DNA of 64,000 nucleotides from Epibacterium sp. Ofav1-8 (GTDB lineage: Bacteria > Pseudomonadota > Alphaproteobacteria > Rhodobacterales > Rhodobacteraceae), in contig NZ_JAKRFD010000009.1 of assembly GCF_022348185.1 (NCBI RefSeq), forward strand, positions 180,957 through 244,956, read 5' to 3'. Shown piece after piece: positions 1 through 9,771 of the stretch (positions are counted from its first letter, which is position 1; each line of letters starts with the position of its first letter). The position numbers and the translations under genes were made by a program. The notes beneath the pieces were generated by a model, which had not been told where the DNA came from, did not search any database, and was given only the letters and a program-made list of their open reading frames with translations.

Positions 1-2705
1 GCTTCGGCCAGCCGCGTCAGCACATCCGGGCGCAGCCCCGCCCGCAGCCACAGGGCCTCCGGCGTGGTATAGCCATTGCCGCGTGCCGCCACGATCCAAT
101 CCGCCTCTTCCTGCTTGAAGCCCTTGATCTGGCGAAATCCCAGCCGCAGGGCCAGGGCGCCATCGGGGCGGCGTTCCAGCGTGTTGTCCCATGCGGAGTG
201 GTTCACACAGATCGGGCGGATCTCCACGCCATGCTCGCGGGCGTCCCGCACGATCTGGGCCGGGGCATAAAACCCCATGGGCTGGGAGTTCAGCAGGGCA
301 CAGGCAAAGATGGCGGGATGATGACATTTCAGCCAGGCCGACACATAGGCCAGCATGGCAAAGGCCGCCGCATGGCTTTCGGGAAACCCGTAATCGGCGA
401 AGCCCTCGATCTGACCAAAACAGCGTTCGGCCACCTCCTGGGGATAGCCGTTTGCCAGCATGCCCGCGATGAACTTGTCCCGATACAGACCGATGGTGCC
501 CATGCGCCGGAACGAGGCCAGCGACCGGCGCAGATAATCGGCCTCCTCGGCCGAGAACCCCGCGCCGACCACCGCGATCTGCAGCGCCTGCTCCTGAAAG
601 AGCGGCACCCCCAGGGTGCGCCGCGTCACCTCCTCCAGCGCTGGCCCAAAGGGATCGGGCTGCTCCAGCCCGTTGCGCCGCCGGATGTAGGGCTGCACCA
701 TGTCGCCCTGAATGGGACCGGGGCGCACGATCGCCACCTCGATCACCAGATCGTAGAATTTGCGGGGCTGCATCCGGGGCAGGAAATTCATCTGCGCCCG
801 GCTTTCCACCTGAAAGACCCCCACCGCATCCGCCCGGCACAACATGTCATACGTGGCCGGGTCCTCCTGCGGGACCGAGGCGATACTCTGTGTGACATGC
901 TCGTGCTGCTGCATCAGGGCAAATGCCTTTTGAATGCAGCTGAGCATCCCCAGCCCCAGCACATCCACCTTGAGGATGCCCAGCGCGTCGATGTCATCCT
1001 TGTCCCAGCAGATCACCGTGCGATCTTCCATCGCCGCATTCTCGATGGGCGCAAGCTCATCCAACCGCCCGCGCGTGATCACAAAGCCCCCCACATGCTG
1101 CGAGAGATGGCGGGGAAAGCCGATGATCTCGCCAATCAGCCGCAGGGTCTGCATCAGCCGGCGGTCCTGCGGATCAAGACCCAGCTCGCGGATGCGGTCC
1201 GGATCGACGCCGCCGTTGCTCATGCCCCAGATCTGACCGGACAGCCCGGCGGTGACATCCTGCGACAGGCCCATCACCTTGCCCACCTCGCGGATCGCCG
1301 CGCGGGTGCGGAAATGGATCACGGTGGCGCACAGCCCCGCCCGGTCCCGGCCATATTTCTCGTAGATCCACTGGATCACCTCTTCGCGCCGCTCGTGCTC
1401 GAAATCGACATCGATATCCGGCGGCTCCCCGCGATGCTTGGACACGAACCGTTCAAAGACCATGGCGATCATGTCGGGGCTGACATCGGTGATGCCCAGC
1501 AGGTAGCACAGAATGGAATTGGCCGCCGAGCCGCGCCCCTGACACAGGATCCCGCGTGACCGGGCGAATTGCACGATGTCATGCACCGTCAGGAAATAGG
1601 CCGGAAAGTTCAGCTCCCGGACCACGGCCAGTTCCTTTTCCATCAACCGGATCGCCCGATCCGGCGCGCCCCCGGGATAGCGCCGCACCAGCCCGTCGCG
1701 CACCAGCCGCTCCAGGCGGGCGTGCGGGGTTTCGCCGTCGGCCTCTTCATGCGGATATTCATAAGACAGCTCCCCCAGATCAAAGCTGCACCGGGCCGCG
1801 ATCTCCAGGCTGCGGCGCACCGCGCCCAGATGATTGCGAAACAGCCGCGCCATATCCGCCTCCCCCTTCAGGCGGCGCTCCCCGTTGGGCAGGGCGCGGG
1901 TGCCGATCTCGTCAATGGTGATATGTTCGCGCATGCAGGTCAGCACATCGGCCAATTGCCGGCGGCTGGCCCGGTGCATCAGCACATCCCCCACCGCCAC
2001 CATCGGCGCACAGGCCTTTTGCGCAACCGTGGAACAGGCAGCCAGATAGGCCTGGTCGCTGCCGTCATACCGGGGCGCGGCCCCCAGGAACACGTGATTG
2101 GGAAAATGCCGCCGCATGTGCTGAATATCCGGCACCGCGTCCTGCACCCGCTGCTGCGGCAAGGCGATCAGGATCATCCCCTTGCAGGCCGCATGCAGGT
2201 CCCGGGCATAGAGCTCGCAGTCTCCCTTGTCCGCACGGCGCTTGCCCAGGGTCAGCAACCGGGTCAGGCGCTCGTAGGCCGCCCGGTCCCGGGGCAGCGC
2301 AACCCAGTCCACCGCACTGTCGCGCAGGACCAGCCGGCACCCCACGATCAGCTTTGGCAGCGGCGTTGCGGCCGCGGGCGCCGCCAGCGGGGCGGCCGGT
2401 CCCTTTTTCTGCCGGGAGGAGGGGTCGACACGGTGCTGGGAGCGGATTTCCACAGCGGTGCCGGCCTCCCGTTTCAGCTCTTTCAACGCGCTCCACGCCC
2501 GCACCACGCCGGCCAGGGAGTTCCGGTCCGTGATGGCAATCGCCGAGAGGCCCAGCTCGGCGGCGCGCAGGACCAGCTCTTCCGGGTGCGAGGCCCCGGT
2601 CAGAAAGGTGAAATTGCTGGTGGTACACAATTCGGCATAGCCCTGCCCCGGCATCAGCGCCGGGGTCGTGGGCGTCGTCGGCGGCGTGGGGTCGGTCTGG
2701 GTCAT
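1..2705 (-). CDS. dnaE2: error-prone DNA polymerase III alpha subunit DnaE2 (ImuC), 3' end outside window
   Basis: Translesion replicative-type polymerase of the SOS mutasome, working with ImuA and ImuB to copy damaged templates. About 900 residues are visible. The N-terminus carries the PHP domain (the segment beginning YAELCTTSNFTFLTG), and the C-family catalytic motif PDIDVDF lies near residues 427-432, followed by QHVGGFVI, typical of DnaE2. The start ATG at 2705 overlaps the imuB stop as ATGA, implying translational coupling; a second in-frame ATG lies 17 codons later and would start closer to the conserved region. The C-terminus and stop codon are beyond position 1. Confidence 0.95.
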   Translation of the reverse strand, partial: MTQTDPTPPTTPTTPALMPGQGYAELCTTSNFTFLTGASHPEELVLRAAELGLSAIAITDRNSLAGVVRAWSALKELKREAGTAVEIRSQHRVDPSSRQKKGPAAPLAAPAAATPLPKLIVGCRLVLRDSAVDWVALPRDRAAYERLTRLLTLGKRRADKGDCELYARDLHAACKGMILIALPQQRVQDAVPDIQHMRRHFPNHVFLGAAPRYDGSDQAYLAACSTVAQKACAPMVAVGDVLMHRASRRQLADVLTCMREHITIDEIGTRALPNGERRLKGEADMARLFRNHLGAVRRSLEIAARCSFDLGELSYEYPHEEADGETPHARLERLVRDGLVRRYPGGAPDRAIRLMEKELAVVRELNFPAYFLTVHDIVQFARSRGILCQGRGSAANSILCYLLGITDVSPDMIAMVFERFVSKHRGEPPDIDVDFEHERREEVIQWIYEKYGRDRAGLCATVIHFRTRAAIREVGKVMGLSQDVTAGLSGQIWGMSNGGVDPDRIRELGLDPQDRRLMQTLRLIGEIIGFPRHLSQHVGGFVITRGRLDELAPIENAAMEDRTVICWDKDDIDALGILKVDVLGLGMLSCIQKAFALMQQHEHVTQSIASVPQEDPATYDMLCRADAVGVFQVESRAQMNFLPRMQPRKFYDLVIEVAIVRPGPIQGDMVQPYIRRRNGLEQPDPFGPALEEVTRRTLGVPLFQEQALQIAVVGAGFSAEEADYLRRSLASFRRMGTIGLYRDKFIAGMLANGYPQEVAERCFGQIEGFADYGFPESHAAAFAMLAYVSAWLKCHHPAIFACALLNSQPMGFYAPAQIVRDAREHGVEIRPICVNHSAWDNTLERRPDGALALRLGFRQIKGFKQEEADWIVAARGNGYTTPEALWLRAGLRPDVLTRLAE

Positions 2706-4189
2706 GCGAACTCTCCCTGTACAAACCATCCGGGGTTCTGCGGCGTGTAGAACAGCCAGAGCCGCCGCCCCTGCACGGTCTCCACCTGCCAGTAGTCGCG
2801 CAGGCCCGACCGCCAGTTGTCATCCTCCAGCCACCATTCCGGGGCGATGCGTTCGGGTCCCGTGGCACGCCCCGTGGTCAGCGACATCCGCCGCCAGCGA
2901 AAACGGGCGGGCGGCTCCGGCCCCTGCCCTGCGATGGGTTCGGGGGGAAACAGGCACAGCGGGCGCGGGGTGAGCCGGGACCAGCCCCCCGCCGGCTCCG
3001 AATAGGCGGCCGGCGCCACGATAAAGCTGCGCTCCGGGATATGGCTGTCGGCAGGCAGGAACCGTTGAATATTCTCCAACCCGATCCGGGTGCCGATGCG
3101 GGTGACAAGATCCTCCAGCTGCCCTGCCTGCCCGGAGCCGACATGGGTGACCTGCTCGGCCGGCAGCGCTTCGACCTGCGTCGCCTCCAGCCGCAGCTGA
3201 TCGATGCCAAAGCCCGCATCCACCTCCGCCAGCCCGCGTTCGAACAGGGGCAGGATGCGCTGCGCGTCACGCAGCGGGCGGGCCAGGCGCAGTTCCACCT
3301 GCTGGTGATCCTGATCGACCCGGCGCAACGTGACACAAAGCTTGCGCGCCCCCGCCTGCTGCGCCTTCAGCTTGGCACAAAGCTGGGTCAGCAGCCGCTG
3401 CACCCCGGCCCGCACATCATCGACAAGGCCGATGGGCTCCGGCAAGGTCAGGCGCACGCCGTAGTGGGGCGGATCCGCCAGCGGCGTGATCTCTTCGGGC
3501 TGCTGCCCCAGCGCCTGATCCAGCCGCATCAGCACCTCGGGCCCGAACCGCCGGGTCAGCGGCGCGCGCGGCGCATCGGCAAGATCGCCGATCGTGCGCA
3601 GCCCCAGCCGCGCCAGCGCCGTTGCGGTGCCCGCATCCAGCCGCAGGGCCGCCACCGGCAGGGCCCGCAGCGCCGGCAGCATCTCTCCGGGGGCGGCGAT
3701 CCCCTCGTCGTGATGCGCCAGCGCCCAGGCCGCGCCGCGCGTATCCGCCACCCCCGCCCGCACCGTCAGCCCCGCCCGCAGCAACCGTGCGCGCATATCC
3801 CGCAGCATCTGCGCCTCGCCCCCCAAAAGATGCGCAGAACCGCTGACATCCAGCACCAGACCGTCCTGGCCCTCCAGCCCGACCCAGGGGCAATACCGCT
3901 TGGCCCAGCGGCACAGCGCATGCAGGAATCGCTGATCCTCCGGCGGGACCGCGACGGCGGTTTTCAGATCCGGGCAAAAGGCCCGGGCATCGGAATGGGA
4001 CATGCCCCGATGCAACCCCTGCGCCTCCGCCACCGCATTCAGGCAATAGAGGCGATTGGCATTGCTTTGTTTGAGGGTGAGGGCAAAGGGGCCCTCAAAC
4101 GAACAGCCCCGCAGAACCCGGTCACTCGCCAGCCGGGGAAACCATAATGAAACGACGCGACGCTGCATCCCATCGAACATGCCAGACAC
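2702..4189 (-). CDS. imuB: mutasome protein ImuB (catalytically inactive Y-family polymerase homologue)
   Basis: ImuB is the hub of the ImuA-ImuB-DnaE2 mutasome and links DnaE2 to the beta clamp. The 495-residue protein has the Y-family fold order but its N-terminus reads RVVSLWFPRLASDR, lacking the acidic metal-binding residues of active Y-family polymerases, as known for ImuB. It overlaps imuA by 68 bp upstream and dnaE2 by 4 bp downstream. Another in-frame ATG at 4168 (MQRRVV) is a plausible shorter start that reduces the overlap. A GTTC-N7-GTTC element lies just upstream of the start, inside imuA. Confidence 0.93.
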   Translation of the reverse strand: MSGMFDGMQRRVVSLWFPRLASDRVLRGCSFEGPFALTLKQSNANRLYCLNAVAEAQGLHRGMSHSDARAFCPDLKTAVAVPPEDQRFLHALCRWAKRYCPWVGLEGQDGLVLDVSGSAHLLGGEAQMLRDMRARLLRAGLTVRAGVADTRGAAWALAHHDEGIAAPGEMLPALRALPVAALRLDAGTATALARLGLRTIGDLADAPRAPLTRRFGPEVLMRLDQALGQQPEEITPLADPPHYGVRLTLPEPIGLVDDVRAGVQRLLTQLCAKLKAQQAGARKLCVTLRRVDQDHQQVELRLARPLRDAQRILPLFERGLAEVDAGFGIDQLRLEATQVEALPAEQVTHVGSGQAGQLEDLVTRIGTRIGLENIQRFLPADSHIPERSFIVAPAAYSEPAGGWSRLTPRPLCLFPPEPIAGQGPEPPARFRWRRMSLTTGRATGPERIAPEWWLEDDNWRSGLRDYWQVETVQGRRLWLFYTPQNPGWFVQGEFA

Positions 4190-4676
4190 CTAATGTTCCC
4201 GATTTGTTCTTGATAATCTCCCATCGTTGCAGAGTCGAGTCCCCGGGATCGAACACCGGGGTGCAGCGCCAGCGGGTTTCGGCGGCATTGCTGCCCATCC
4301 CCTCCGGGATCAGGGCCAGCCCGGTGGCGCGCCCATCCCGCGCCGCAAGCTGCAACCGCCGCCCTTCGGTCAGCCCCAGGGGTTTGTTCAACCTCATCAC
4401 GACCAGCGAGACCGCCCCTGCACGCAACGCCTCTTCGGCGACGGCCAGGGTCTGCAGCTGGTCCTTGGTGCGGCAGACCGTCAGGTCCTCGGGCGCGATG
4501 AAATCGGCAAAGCCATTGGGGTTGATCTCGGTCGAGTCCCATCCGCCGCGCACCCACATGCAATGCCCGCCCAGCCGCGCCGCAAGCGCAAAGGCAAAGG
4601 TATAGGCCCCCGGGCCGCAGACCTCATGCGTGCGGGTTTTGGCAGGCGGAAAGACACGGGGATCAAGATCACTCAT
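4122..4676 (-). CDS. imuA: SOS mutasome accessory protein ImuA
   Basis: First gene of the imuA-imuB-dnaE2 damage-tolerance cassette. ImuA is a RecA/SulA-related protein that joins the mutasome. The 184-residue sequence contains the family region around CMWVRGGWDSTEINPNG and later LVVMRLNKPLGLTEGRRLQL. Identification rests strongly on gene order. I could find no GTTC-N7-GTTC LexA box in the 245 bp upstream (4677-4921), which is otherwise featureless; the only such box is inside this gene close to imuB. Confidence 0.85.
   Translation of the reverse strand: MSDLDPRVFPPAKTRTHEVCGPGAYTFAFALAARLGGHCMWVRGGWDSTEINPNGFADFIAPEDLTVCRTKDQLQTLAVAEEALRAGAVSLVVMRLNKPLGLTEGRRLQLAARDGRATGLALIPEGMGSNAAETRWRCTPVFDPGDSTLQRWEIIKNKSGTLGVWHVRWDAASRRFIMVSPAGE
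4195..4209. promoter_or_regulatory. LexA-box-like element GTTC-N7-GTTC
   Basis: The plus strand reads GTTC CCGATTT GTTC, an exact match to the alphaproteobacterial LexA operator (GTTC-N7-GTTC). It lies 6 bp upstream of the imuB start but inside the imuA coding region. About two matches per 64 kb are expected by chance on both strands, so only its placement beside an SOS gene makes it notable. Confidence 0.4.
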
Positions 4677-4921
4677 ACGCCAGATTTAGCATTCGAAGGC
4701 CGATTTGAAAATCCTGCTATCACCGGACGGACCGTCCCCCCCGACCTCGCGCGGGCCGCTGACAGGCACATCCCCGCGCAGCAATCAATCCGGAGCGCAA
4801 AGATGGCGCCTCGGAATATACCCTTATTTTTCAAGGTGTTGATAGCGGCGCCCGTGACCGGATCAGCACTACGCCTCCGCGTGTCCGCCGGTATCGGTCC
4901 CGCGACCCAAGGCCGCGCGCT

Positions 4922-5833
4922 CTACAGGTCCACGCCGTGCGGCGGTGTCAGGTCCGGGATTTCATCCGGCTCTGCGGCGGCGGTCGGCTGCGACAGGGCC
5001 GCCCCCTCCTGGAGCGCAAGCCCGGCAAAGTCCCAGAGCTTCGGGTCCATCATATGCGACGGGCGGATATTGGTCAGCGCCTTGAACATCACCTGGCGGC
5101 GGCCGGGGCTGTTCTTTTCCCAGCCATCCAGGATCTGCTTGACCTGCTGGCGCTGCAACCCGTCCTGACTGCCGCAGAGATCACAGGGGATGATCGGGTA
5201 GTTCATGGCGCGGGCGAATTTCTCGCAATCGGCCTCGGCCACATGGGCCAGCGGGCGCAGGACGAACAGGTCGCCCTCCTCGTTGACCAGCTTGGGCGGC
5301 ATGGTCGCCAGCCGGCCGCCGTGGAAGAGATTCATAAAGAAGGTTTCGAGGATGTCGTCGCGGTGATGACCCAGAACAACCGCCGAGCAGCCTTCCTCGC
5401 GGGCGATGCGATAGAGGTTGCCGCGCCGCAGCCGCGAGCAGAGCGCGCAATAGGTGCGGCCCTGCGGCACCTTGTCCATGACGATCGAATAGGTGTCCTG
5501 ATATTCGATCCGATGCGGCACGCCCACTTTCTCCAGGAACTCCGGCAGCACCGTCGCCGGAAAGCCCGGCTGCCCCTGATCGAGGTTGCAGGCCAGCAGG
5601 TCCACCGGCAGCAGCCCGCGCCACTTCAACTCGATGAGCACGGCCAGCAGCGTATAGGAATCCTTGCCGCCGGACAGGCACACCAGCCAGCGGGCCTCGC
5701 TGCGGTCCACCATGCCGTATTGCTCAACGGCTTCGCGCACGGACCGTATGATCCGCTTGCGCAGTTTGCGGAATTCCGTCGTCTGTGGCGCACCCTGAAA
5801 GATCGGGTGGATGTCATCTAGGTCATTGGTCAT
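4922..5833 (-). CDS. ttcA: tRNA 2-thiocytidine(32) synthetase TtcA
   Basis: ATP-dependent enzyme that thiolates cytidine 32 of certain tRNAs. The 303-residue protein has the PP-loop SGGKDS at residues 54-59 for ATP activation, and Cys pairs CALC (129/132) and CDLC (217/220) that bind the [4Fe-4S] cluster in this family. I chose the ATG at 5833 (MTNDLDD) because the open frame upstream to 6034 is arginine-rich shadow sequence without family similarity. It is a single gene, divergent from the GGDEF/EAL gene. Confidence 0.93.
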   Translation of the reverse strand: MTNDLDDIHPIFQGAPQTTEFRKLRKRIIRSVREAVEQYGMVDRSEARWLVCLSGGKDSYTLLAVLIELKWRGLLPVDLLACNLDQGQPGFPATVLPEFLEKVGVPHRIEYQDTYSIVMDKVPQGRTYCALCSRLRRGNLYRIAREEGCSAVVLGHHRDDILETFFMNLFHGGRLATMPPKLVNEEGDLFVLRPLAHVAEADCEKFARAMNYPIIPCDLCGSQDGLQRQQVKQILDGWEKNSPGRRQVMFKALTNIRPSHMMDPKLWDFAGLALQEGAALSQPTAAAEPDEIPDLTPPHGVDL

Positions 5834-6014
5834 GGCCGGGTGAATACGGCAAACGGCTGGCGGCGGGAAGCCTTTCTCGCACCTGCTGTTGCGGGAAACG
5901 GACCGTTGGCGCCCGTGGTGTCGGATCAGGGCCTCCGGAGCGGCACTGAAAGCCCCGCGCCCCGCGCGCGCCATGCTGAAAAACGCCAAAGGCGCATCAG
6001 CGCGCCTGTCTCGC

Positions 6015-6057
6015 GGCCGGCCCGGGGGAATCAATCCGCCCCGCGGCCGGGCCGGCC
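6015..6057. repeat. GC-rich inverted repeat in the ttcA/GGDEF-EAL divergent intergenic region
   Basis: Perfect 11-bp arms GGCCGGCCCGG (6015-6025) and CCGGGCCGGCC (6047-6057) are separated by 21 bp. The surrounding region 5834-6240 (407 bp) has no credible gene; it must hold the promoters of ttcA and the downstream plus-strand gene, but I see no convincing -35/-10 pair. Confidence 0.5.
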
Positions 6058-6240
6058 ACCCTGCTGCCCACCGGCTGACACATTCCGATCCGAATTCACG
6101 CCGCGCGCAGCGGATGGCCCCGAAAAAACCGGCTGCCGGACGTGAAACCGGTGGAAACTCACATCCGCGTTAACTCTCCGGTCAGACCCAAGATCTAGTC
6201 TGAGCAGGCACCACCGGCGAAGTCGAAAGGTCTTACAGCT

Positions 6241-7785
6241 ATGAAACTACCGAATTCACGTCTCCTACAGCGGGTCAGAGACGGGTTCTCGCAAGTGGTG
6301 TTTGGCCCGCCAATGCTCGCCTTTCTGCCTGCGCTGACGCTGGGGGCCTTCTGGTTCGGCGGCGAAACCGCGCTGCTGGTGGCCGCCCTCGGGTTGCCGC
6401 TGATGTTTGCCGTTCTGGGCAGCCTCATGCGCGACAAGGCCCCCGCCCCCGGACGCGACGCCCTGACCGGGATGATTCTGGCCGACGGGTTCCAGGCGCG
6501 GGTCAAATCCATCTATCACCGCACCGAGGACAGCGGCCTGAAATCGGCGCTGATGGTGCTGGAGATCGACGACCACGACGACCTGATTGCCGCGCATGGC
6601 CAGGACGCCGGTGACATCGTGATGCAGCGGATCGGCGAACGCATCACCGCGACGCTGCGCCACCGCGATACCGTCGCGCGTTTGGGACGCAACCGCTTTG
6701 CCATTTGCCTCGCGCCGGTCATGCAACTGGATCTGGAGCTGTGCATCCAGCTTGCCGGTCGTCTCCAGGTCGCGGTGGAAGAGCCTGTGGCCGTGGATGG
6801 CACCTCGCTGTTCGTGTCCTGCTCGATCGGCATCTGCCAACGCCACCGTGCCCCCAAGGGTGCTGCCAACGGCTGGATCGAATGCGCCGTTGCCGCCCTG
6901 GACGAGGCGATCAGCGTCGGCCCCTCCAGCATCCGGGCCTTCTCCAACGACACCCATGTGCACCTGAACCGGACCGACAACCTGCTGGAAGACGCGGCCA
7001 TGGCGCTGGAAAACGGCATGATCCAGGCCTGGTTCCAACCGCAGATCAGCACCGACACCGGCCGCGTCTCCGGGTTTGAGGCCCTGGCGCGCTGGTGCCA
7101 CCCGGTCAAGGGCATGATCCCGCCCTCCTCCTTCCTGCCCGCCCTGGAACAGGCCGGATTGCTGCAAAAACTCAGCCAGCAGATGGTCCAGCAGGCGCTG
7201 ACCGCGATCAAGGCCTGGGACGCGGCGGGGCTCAACGTGCCGTCGGTGGGCGTCAACTTCGCCACCGATGAGCTGCGCGACCCGGCGCTGGTCAACCGGA
7301 TCCGCTGGGAGCTGGATCGCTTTGGCCTGCGTCCCGAGCGGCTGACGATCGAGGTGCTGGAAACGGTGATGACCGACCAGCCCGACGAGGTTGTGGCCCG
7401 CAACATCAAGGCTCTGGGCGAACTGGGCTGCCATATCGATCTCGATGATTTTGGCACCGGTCACGCCTCGATCGCCTCGGTGCGCCGTTTCCGTGTCTCC
7501 CGGATCAAGATCGACCGCTCCTTCGTGACCAAATCGGACCACGACCCGGAACAGCAAAAGCTCATTGCCGCCATCCTCACCATGGCGGAACGGCTGGAGC
7601 TGCAAACCCTCGCCGAGGGGGTGGAGACCGTGGGCGAACACGCGCTGCTGGCGCAATTGGGCTGCGATCACGTGCAGGGGTTTGGCATTGGCCGCCCCAT
7701 GCCCTTCGACCAGACCCTCGACTGGGTGGTCACCCACGAGGCCAAGCTGCAGGATGCGCCGCTGATCGGTCGTCAGCGCCATTGA
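6241..7785 (+). CDS. membrane-anchored degenerate GGDEF / EAL-domain protein, likely c-di-GMP phosphodiesterase
   Basis: A 514-residue c-di-GMP signalling protein. Hydrophobic segments at about residues 24-38 and 44-62 anchor it in the inner membrane. A GGDEF domain follows (about 70-235), but the signature reads GRNRF at 149-153, so cyclase activity is unlikely. The EAL domain (about 250-505) keeps EAL at 280-282, the DDFGTG loop at 402-407, KIDRSFV near 423 and AEGVET near 457, suggesting intact c-di-GMP hydrolysis to pGpG. The degenerate GGDEF may serve as a GTP-sensing regulatory domain, as known in other such hybrids. It lies upstream of yidC with a 153-bp gap. Confidence 0.9.
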   Translation: MKLPNSRLLQRVRDGFSQVVFGPPMLAFLPALTLGAFWFGGETALLVAALGLPLMFAVLGSLMRDKAPAPGRDALTGMILADGFQARVKSIYHRTEDSGLKSALMVLEIDDHDDLIAAHGQDAGDIVMQRIGERITATLRHRDTVARLGRNRFAICLAPVMQLDLELCIQLAGRLQVAVEEPVAVDGTSLFVSCSIGICQRHRAPKGAANGWIECAVAALDEAISVGPSSIRAFSNDTHVHLNRTDNLLEDAAMALENGMIQAWFQPQISTDTGRVSGFEALARWCHPVKGMIPPSSFLPALEQAGLLQKLSQQMVQQALTAIKAWDAAGLNVPSVGVNFATDELRDPALVNRIRWELDRFGLRPERLTIEVLETVMTDQPDEVVARNIKALGELGCHIDLDDFGTGHASIASVRRFRVSRIKIDRSFVTKSDHDPEQQKLIAAILTMAERLELQTLAEGVETVGEHALLAQLGCDHVQGFGIGRPMPFDQTLDWVVTHEAKLQDAPLIGRQRH

Positions 7786-7938
7786 CCCCGGCCACAGCCG
7801 CTTCTGTTCTCTGATTCCCTGTGTTTTTTGGGATTTCCGCCGCCAGTGATGCGCTGGCTGCCCGGATTTCCCTTGACCTTCTGGACCGACCTCTGTTGAA
7901 CCACACCCTGTCTTTGCATGCATGAGGTGGCTGTCCAG

Positions 7939-9771
7939 ATGGACGATCAGAACAAGAATCTACTGCTCGCAACCGCTTTGAGTTTCCTGGTGATCCTCGG
8001 CTGGTATTTCTTCTTCCCGCCCCCGGAGGAGGCCCCGCAGCCCGCCACCCAAGTCACCGAGACCACGCCGACACCGGGTGACACCTCTGCCCCCGCGGCC
8101 GCGCCCAGTGCCGGTGCGGCCACCGGCGAGGTCGACGCGGCCGCCGCCGAACCCGAGGCCGTCGAAGACACCCCGCGCCTGACGATCAACACCCCGCGGG
8201 TCGAGGGCTCCATCTCCCTCACCGGCGGGCGCATCGACGATCTGCGCCTCAAGGACTACCGCGAAACCCTGGACGACGATTCGCCCATCGTGACGCTGCT
8301 GTCCCCCGCCGGTCAGGCCAATGCCTATTACGCGCTTTATGGCTGGGCCCCCGGCACCGGTCTCGGCATCGAGGACGTCCCCACCGCCAACACCCGCTGG
8401 CAGGCCGAGGAGGGCGCGACGCTGACGCCCGAAACCCCGGTGACCCTCACCTGGGACAACGGCAACGGCCTCACCTTCTCGCGCGAGATCGCCATTGACG
8501 AGGACTACATGTTCTCGATCACCCAGTCGGTCACCAATACCTCCGGCGACACCGTCGCCCTGGCCCCCTACGGCACCTTGGCCCGCCACGGCGAACCTTC
8601 AAACCTCGAGAACTTCTTTGTCCTGCACGAAGGCGTGGTTGGCATGGCCGACGGGGAACTGGCCGAGATCGACTATGACGACATGACCGATTTCGACCCC
8701 GACCCGCGCGATGGATCGCGTGCGCAGGTCACCCCGGTCACCGAAAATGGCTGGATCGGCTTCACCGGCCACTACTGGATGTCGACCCTGATCCCGGCGC
8801 CGGGCGACGCCTTCCGCGCGATCGCGAAATATGACGAACGCCGCGACATCTACCAAACCGACGTCGTACTGCCGACCGTGACGCTTGCGGCAGGCGAAAG
8901 CACCGCCGCCAGCACCCAGCTCTTTGCCGGTGCCAAGGAATGGGCCACCATCCGCGAATACGAACGTGGCGGCATCGCAGGCTTCCTCGACTCGATCGAC
9001 TGGGGCTGGTTCTTCTTCTTCACCAAGCCGATCTTTGCCGTGCTGCACTGGCTCAATGCCGCCATCGGCAACATGGGTGTCGCGATCATCGCGCTCACCT
9101 TCCTGCTGAAGATCCTCGTTTTCCCGCTGGCCTATAAATCCTACGCCTCCATGGCGCGGATGAAGGAATTGCAGCCCGAGATGGAAAAGCTGCGCGAACG
9201 CGCCGGTGATGACCGTCAGAAGATGCAAAAGGAGATGATGGAGCTTTACAAGCGCGAGAAGGTCAACCCGGCCGCGGGCTGTCTGCCGATCCTGATCCAG
9301 ATCCCGATCTTCTTCTCGCTCTACAAGGTGATCTTCGTGACGCTGGAGCTGCGCCATTCGGCCTTCTTTGGCCCGTTCCAGGATCTCTCCGCGCCCGACC
9401 CGACCTCGCTCTACAACCTCTTTGGCCTGCTGCCATGGGGCGCGCCGACACCGGATTCGATCCTGGCGCTGGTCTTCATCGGCATCCTGCCAATCCTGCT
9501 CGGGGTTTCCATGTGGGTGCAGCAGAAACTGAACCCGGCGCCCACGGATGAAACCCAGGCGATGATCTTTGCCTGGATGCCTTGGGTCTTCATGTTCATG
9601 CTGGGTGGTTTTGCCTCGGGCCTCGTGGTCTACTGGATCACCAACAACGTGATCACCTTTACCCAGCAATACCTGATCATGCGCTCGCACGGCTATACGC
9701 CGGACGTCTTCGGCAACATCAGGTCGAGCTTCAAGCGCAAGGACAAAGCCGAGAAGGCCGAAAAGAAATGA
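7939..9771 (+). CDS. yidC: membrane protein insertase YidC
   Basis: Inner-membrane insertase that works with SecYEG or alone to insert and fold membrane proteins. The 610-residue protein has an N-terminal transmembrane helix (about 6-23), a proline/alanine-rich linker, a large periplasmic beta domain, and a five-helix insertase core from about residue 355. The core has MARMKELQPEMEKLRE and NPAAGCLPILIQIPIF, hallmarks of the family. ATG 7939 (MDDQNKN) matches the usual YidC start; the frame opens a few codons earlier. Its stop overlaps the MOSC gene start (ATGA). Confidence 0.96.
   Translation: MDDQNKNLLLATALSFLVILGWYFFFPPPEEAPQPATQVTETTPTPGDTSAPAAAPSAGAATGEVDAAAAEPEAVEDTPRLTINTPRVEGSISLTGGRIDDLRLKDYRETLDDDSPIVTLLSPAGQANAYYALYGWAPGTGLGIEDVPTANTRWQAEEGATLTPETPVTLTWDNGNGLTFSREIAIDEDYMFSITQSVTNTSGDTVALAPYGTLARHGEPSNLENFFVLHEGVVGMADGELAEIDYDDMTDFDPDPRDGSRAQVTPVTENGWIGFTGHYWMSTLIPAPGDAFRAIAKYDERRDIYQTDVVLPTVTLAAGESTAASTQLFAGAKEWATIREYERGGIAGFLDSIDWGWFFFFTKPIFAVLHWLNAAIGNMGVAIIALTFLLKILVFPLAYKSYASMARMKELQPEMEKLRERAGDDRQKMQKEMMELYKREKVNPAAGCLPILIQIPIFFSLYKVIFVTLELRHSAFFGPFQDLSAPDPTSLYNLFGLLPWGAPTPDSILALVFIGILPILLGVSMWVQQKLNPAPTDETQAMIFAWMPWVFMFMLGGFASGLVVYWITNNVITFTQQYLIMRSHGYTPDVFGNIRSSFKRKDKAEKAEKK

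Noticed and set aside
198..2750. Two long plus-strand frames opposite dnaE2
   Set aside because: His/Gln/Arg-rich antisense shadows typical of high-GC genes; no domain or RBS.
2065..2868. 267-residue minus-strand frame across the imuB/dnaE2 junction
   Set aside because: Gly/Ala/Arg-rich shadow of dnaE2 and imuB in another frame; the true dnaE2 frame shows PHP and PDIDVDF motifs.
4677..4921. LexA box upstream of imuA
   Set aside because: No GTTC-N7-GTTC on either strand in this interval.
6265..7923. 552-residue frame antisense to the GGDEF/EAL gene
   Set aside because: Antisense shadow; the plus-strand gene has intact EAL motifs.
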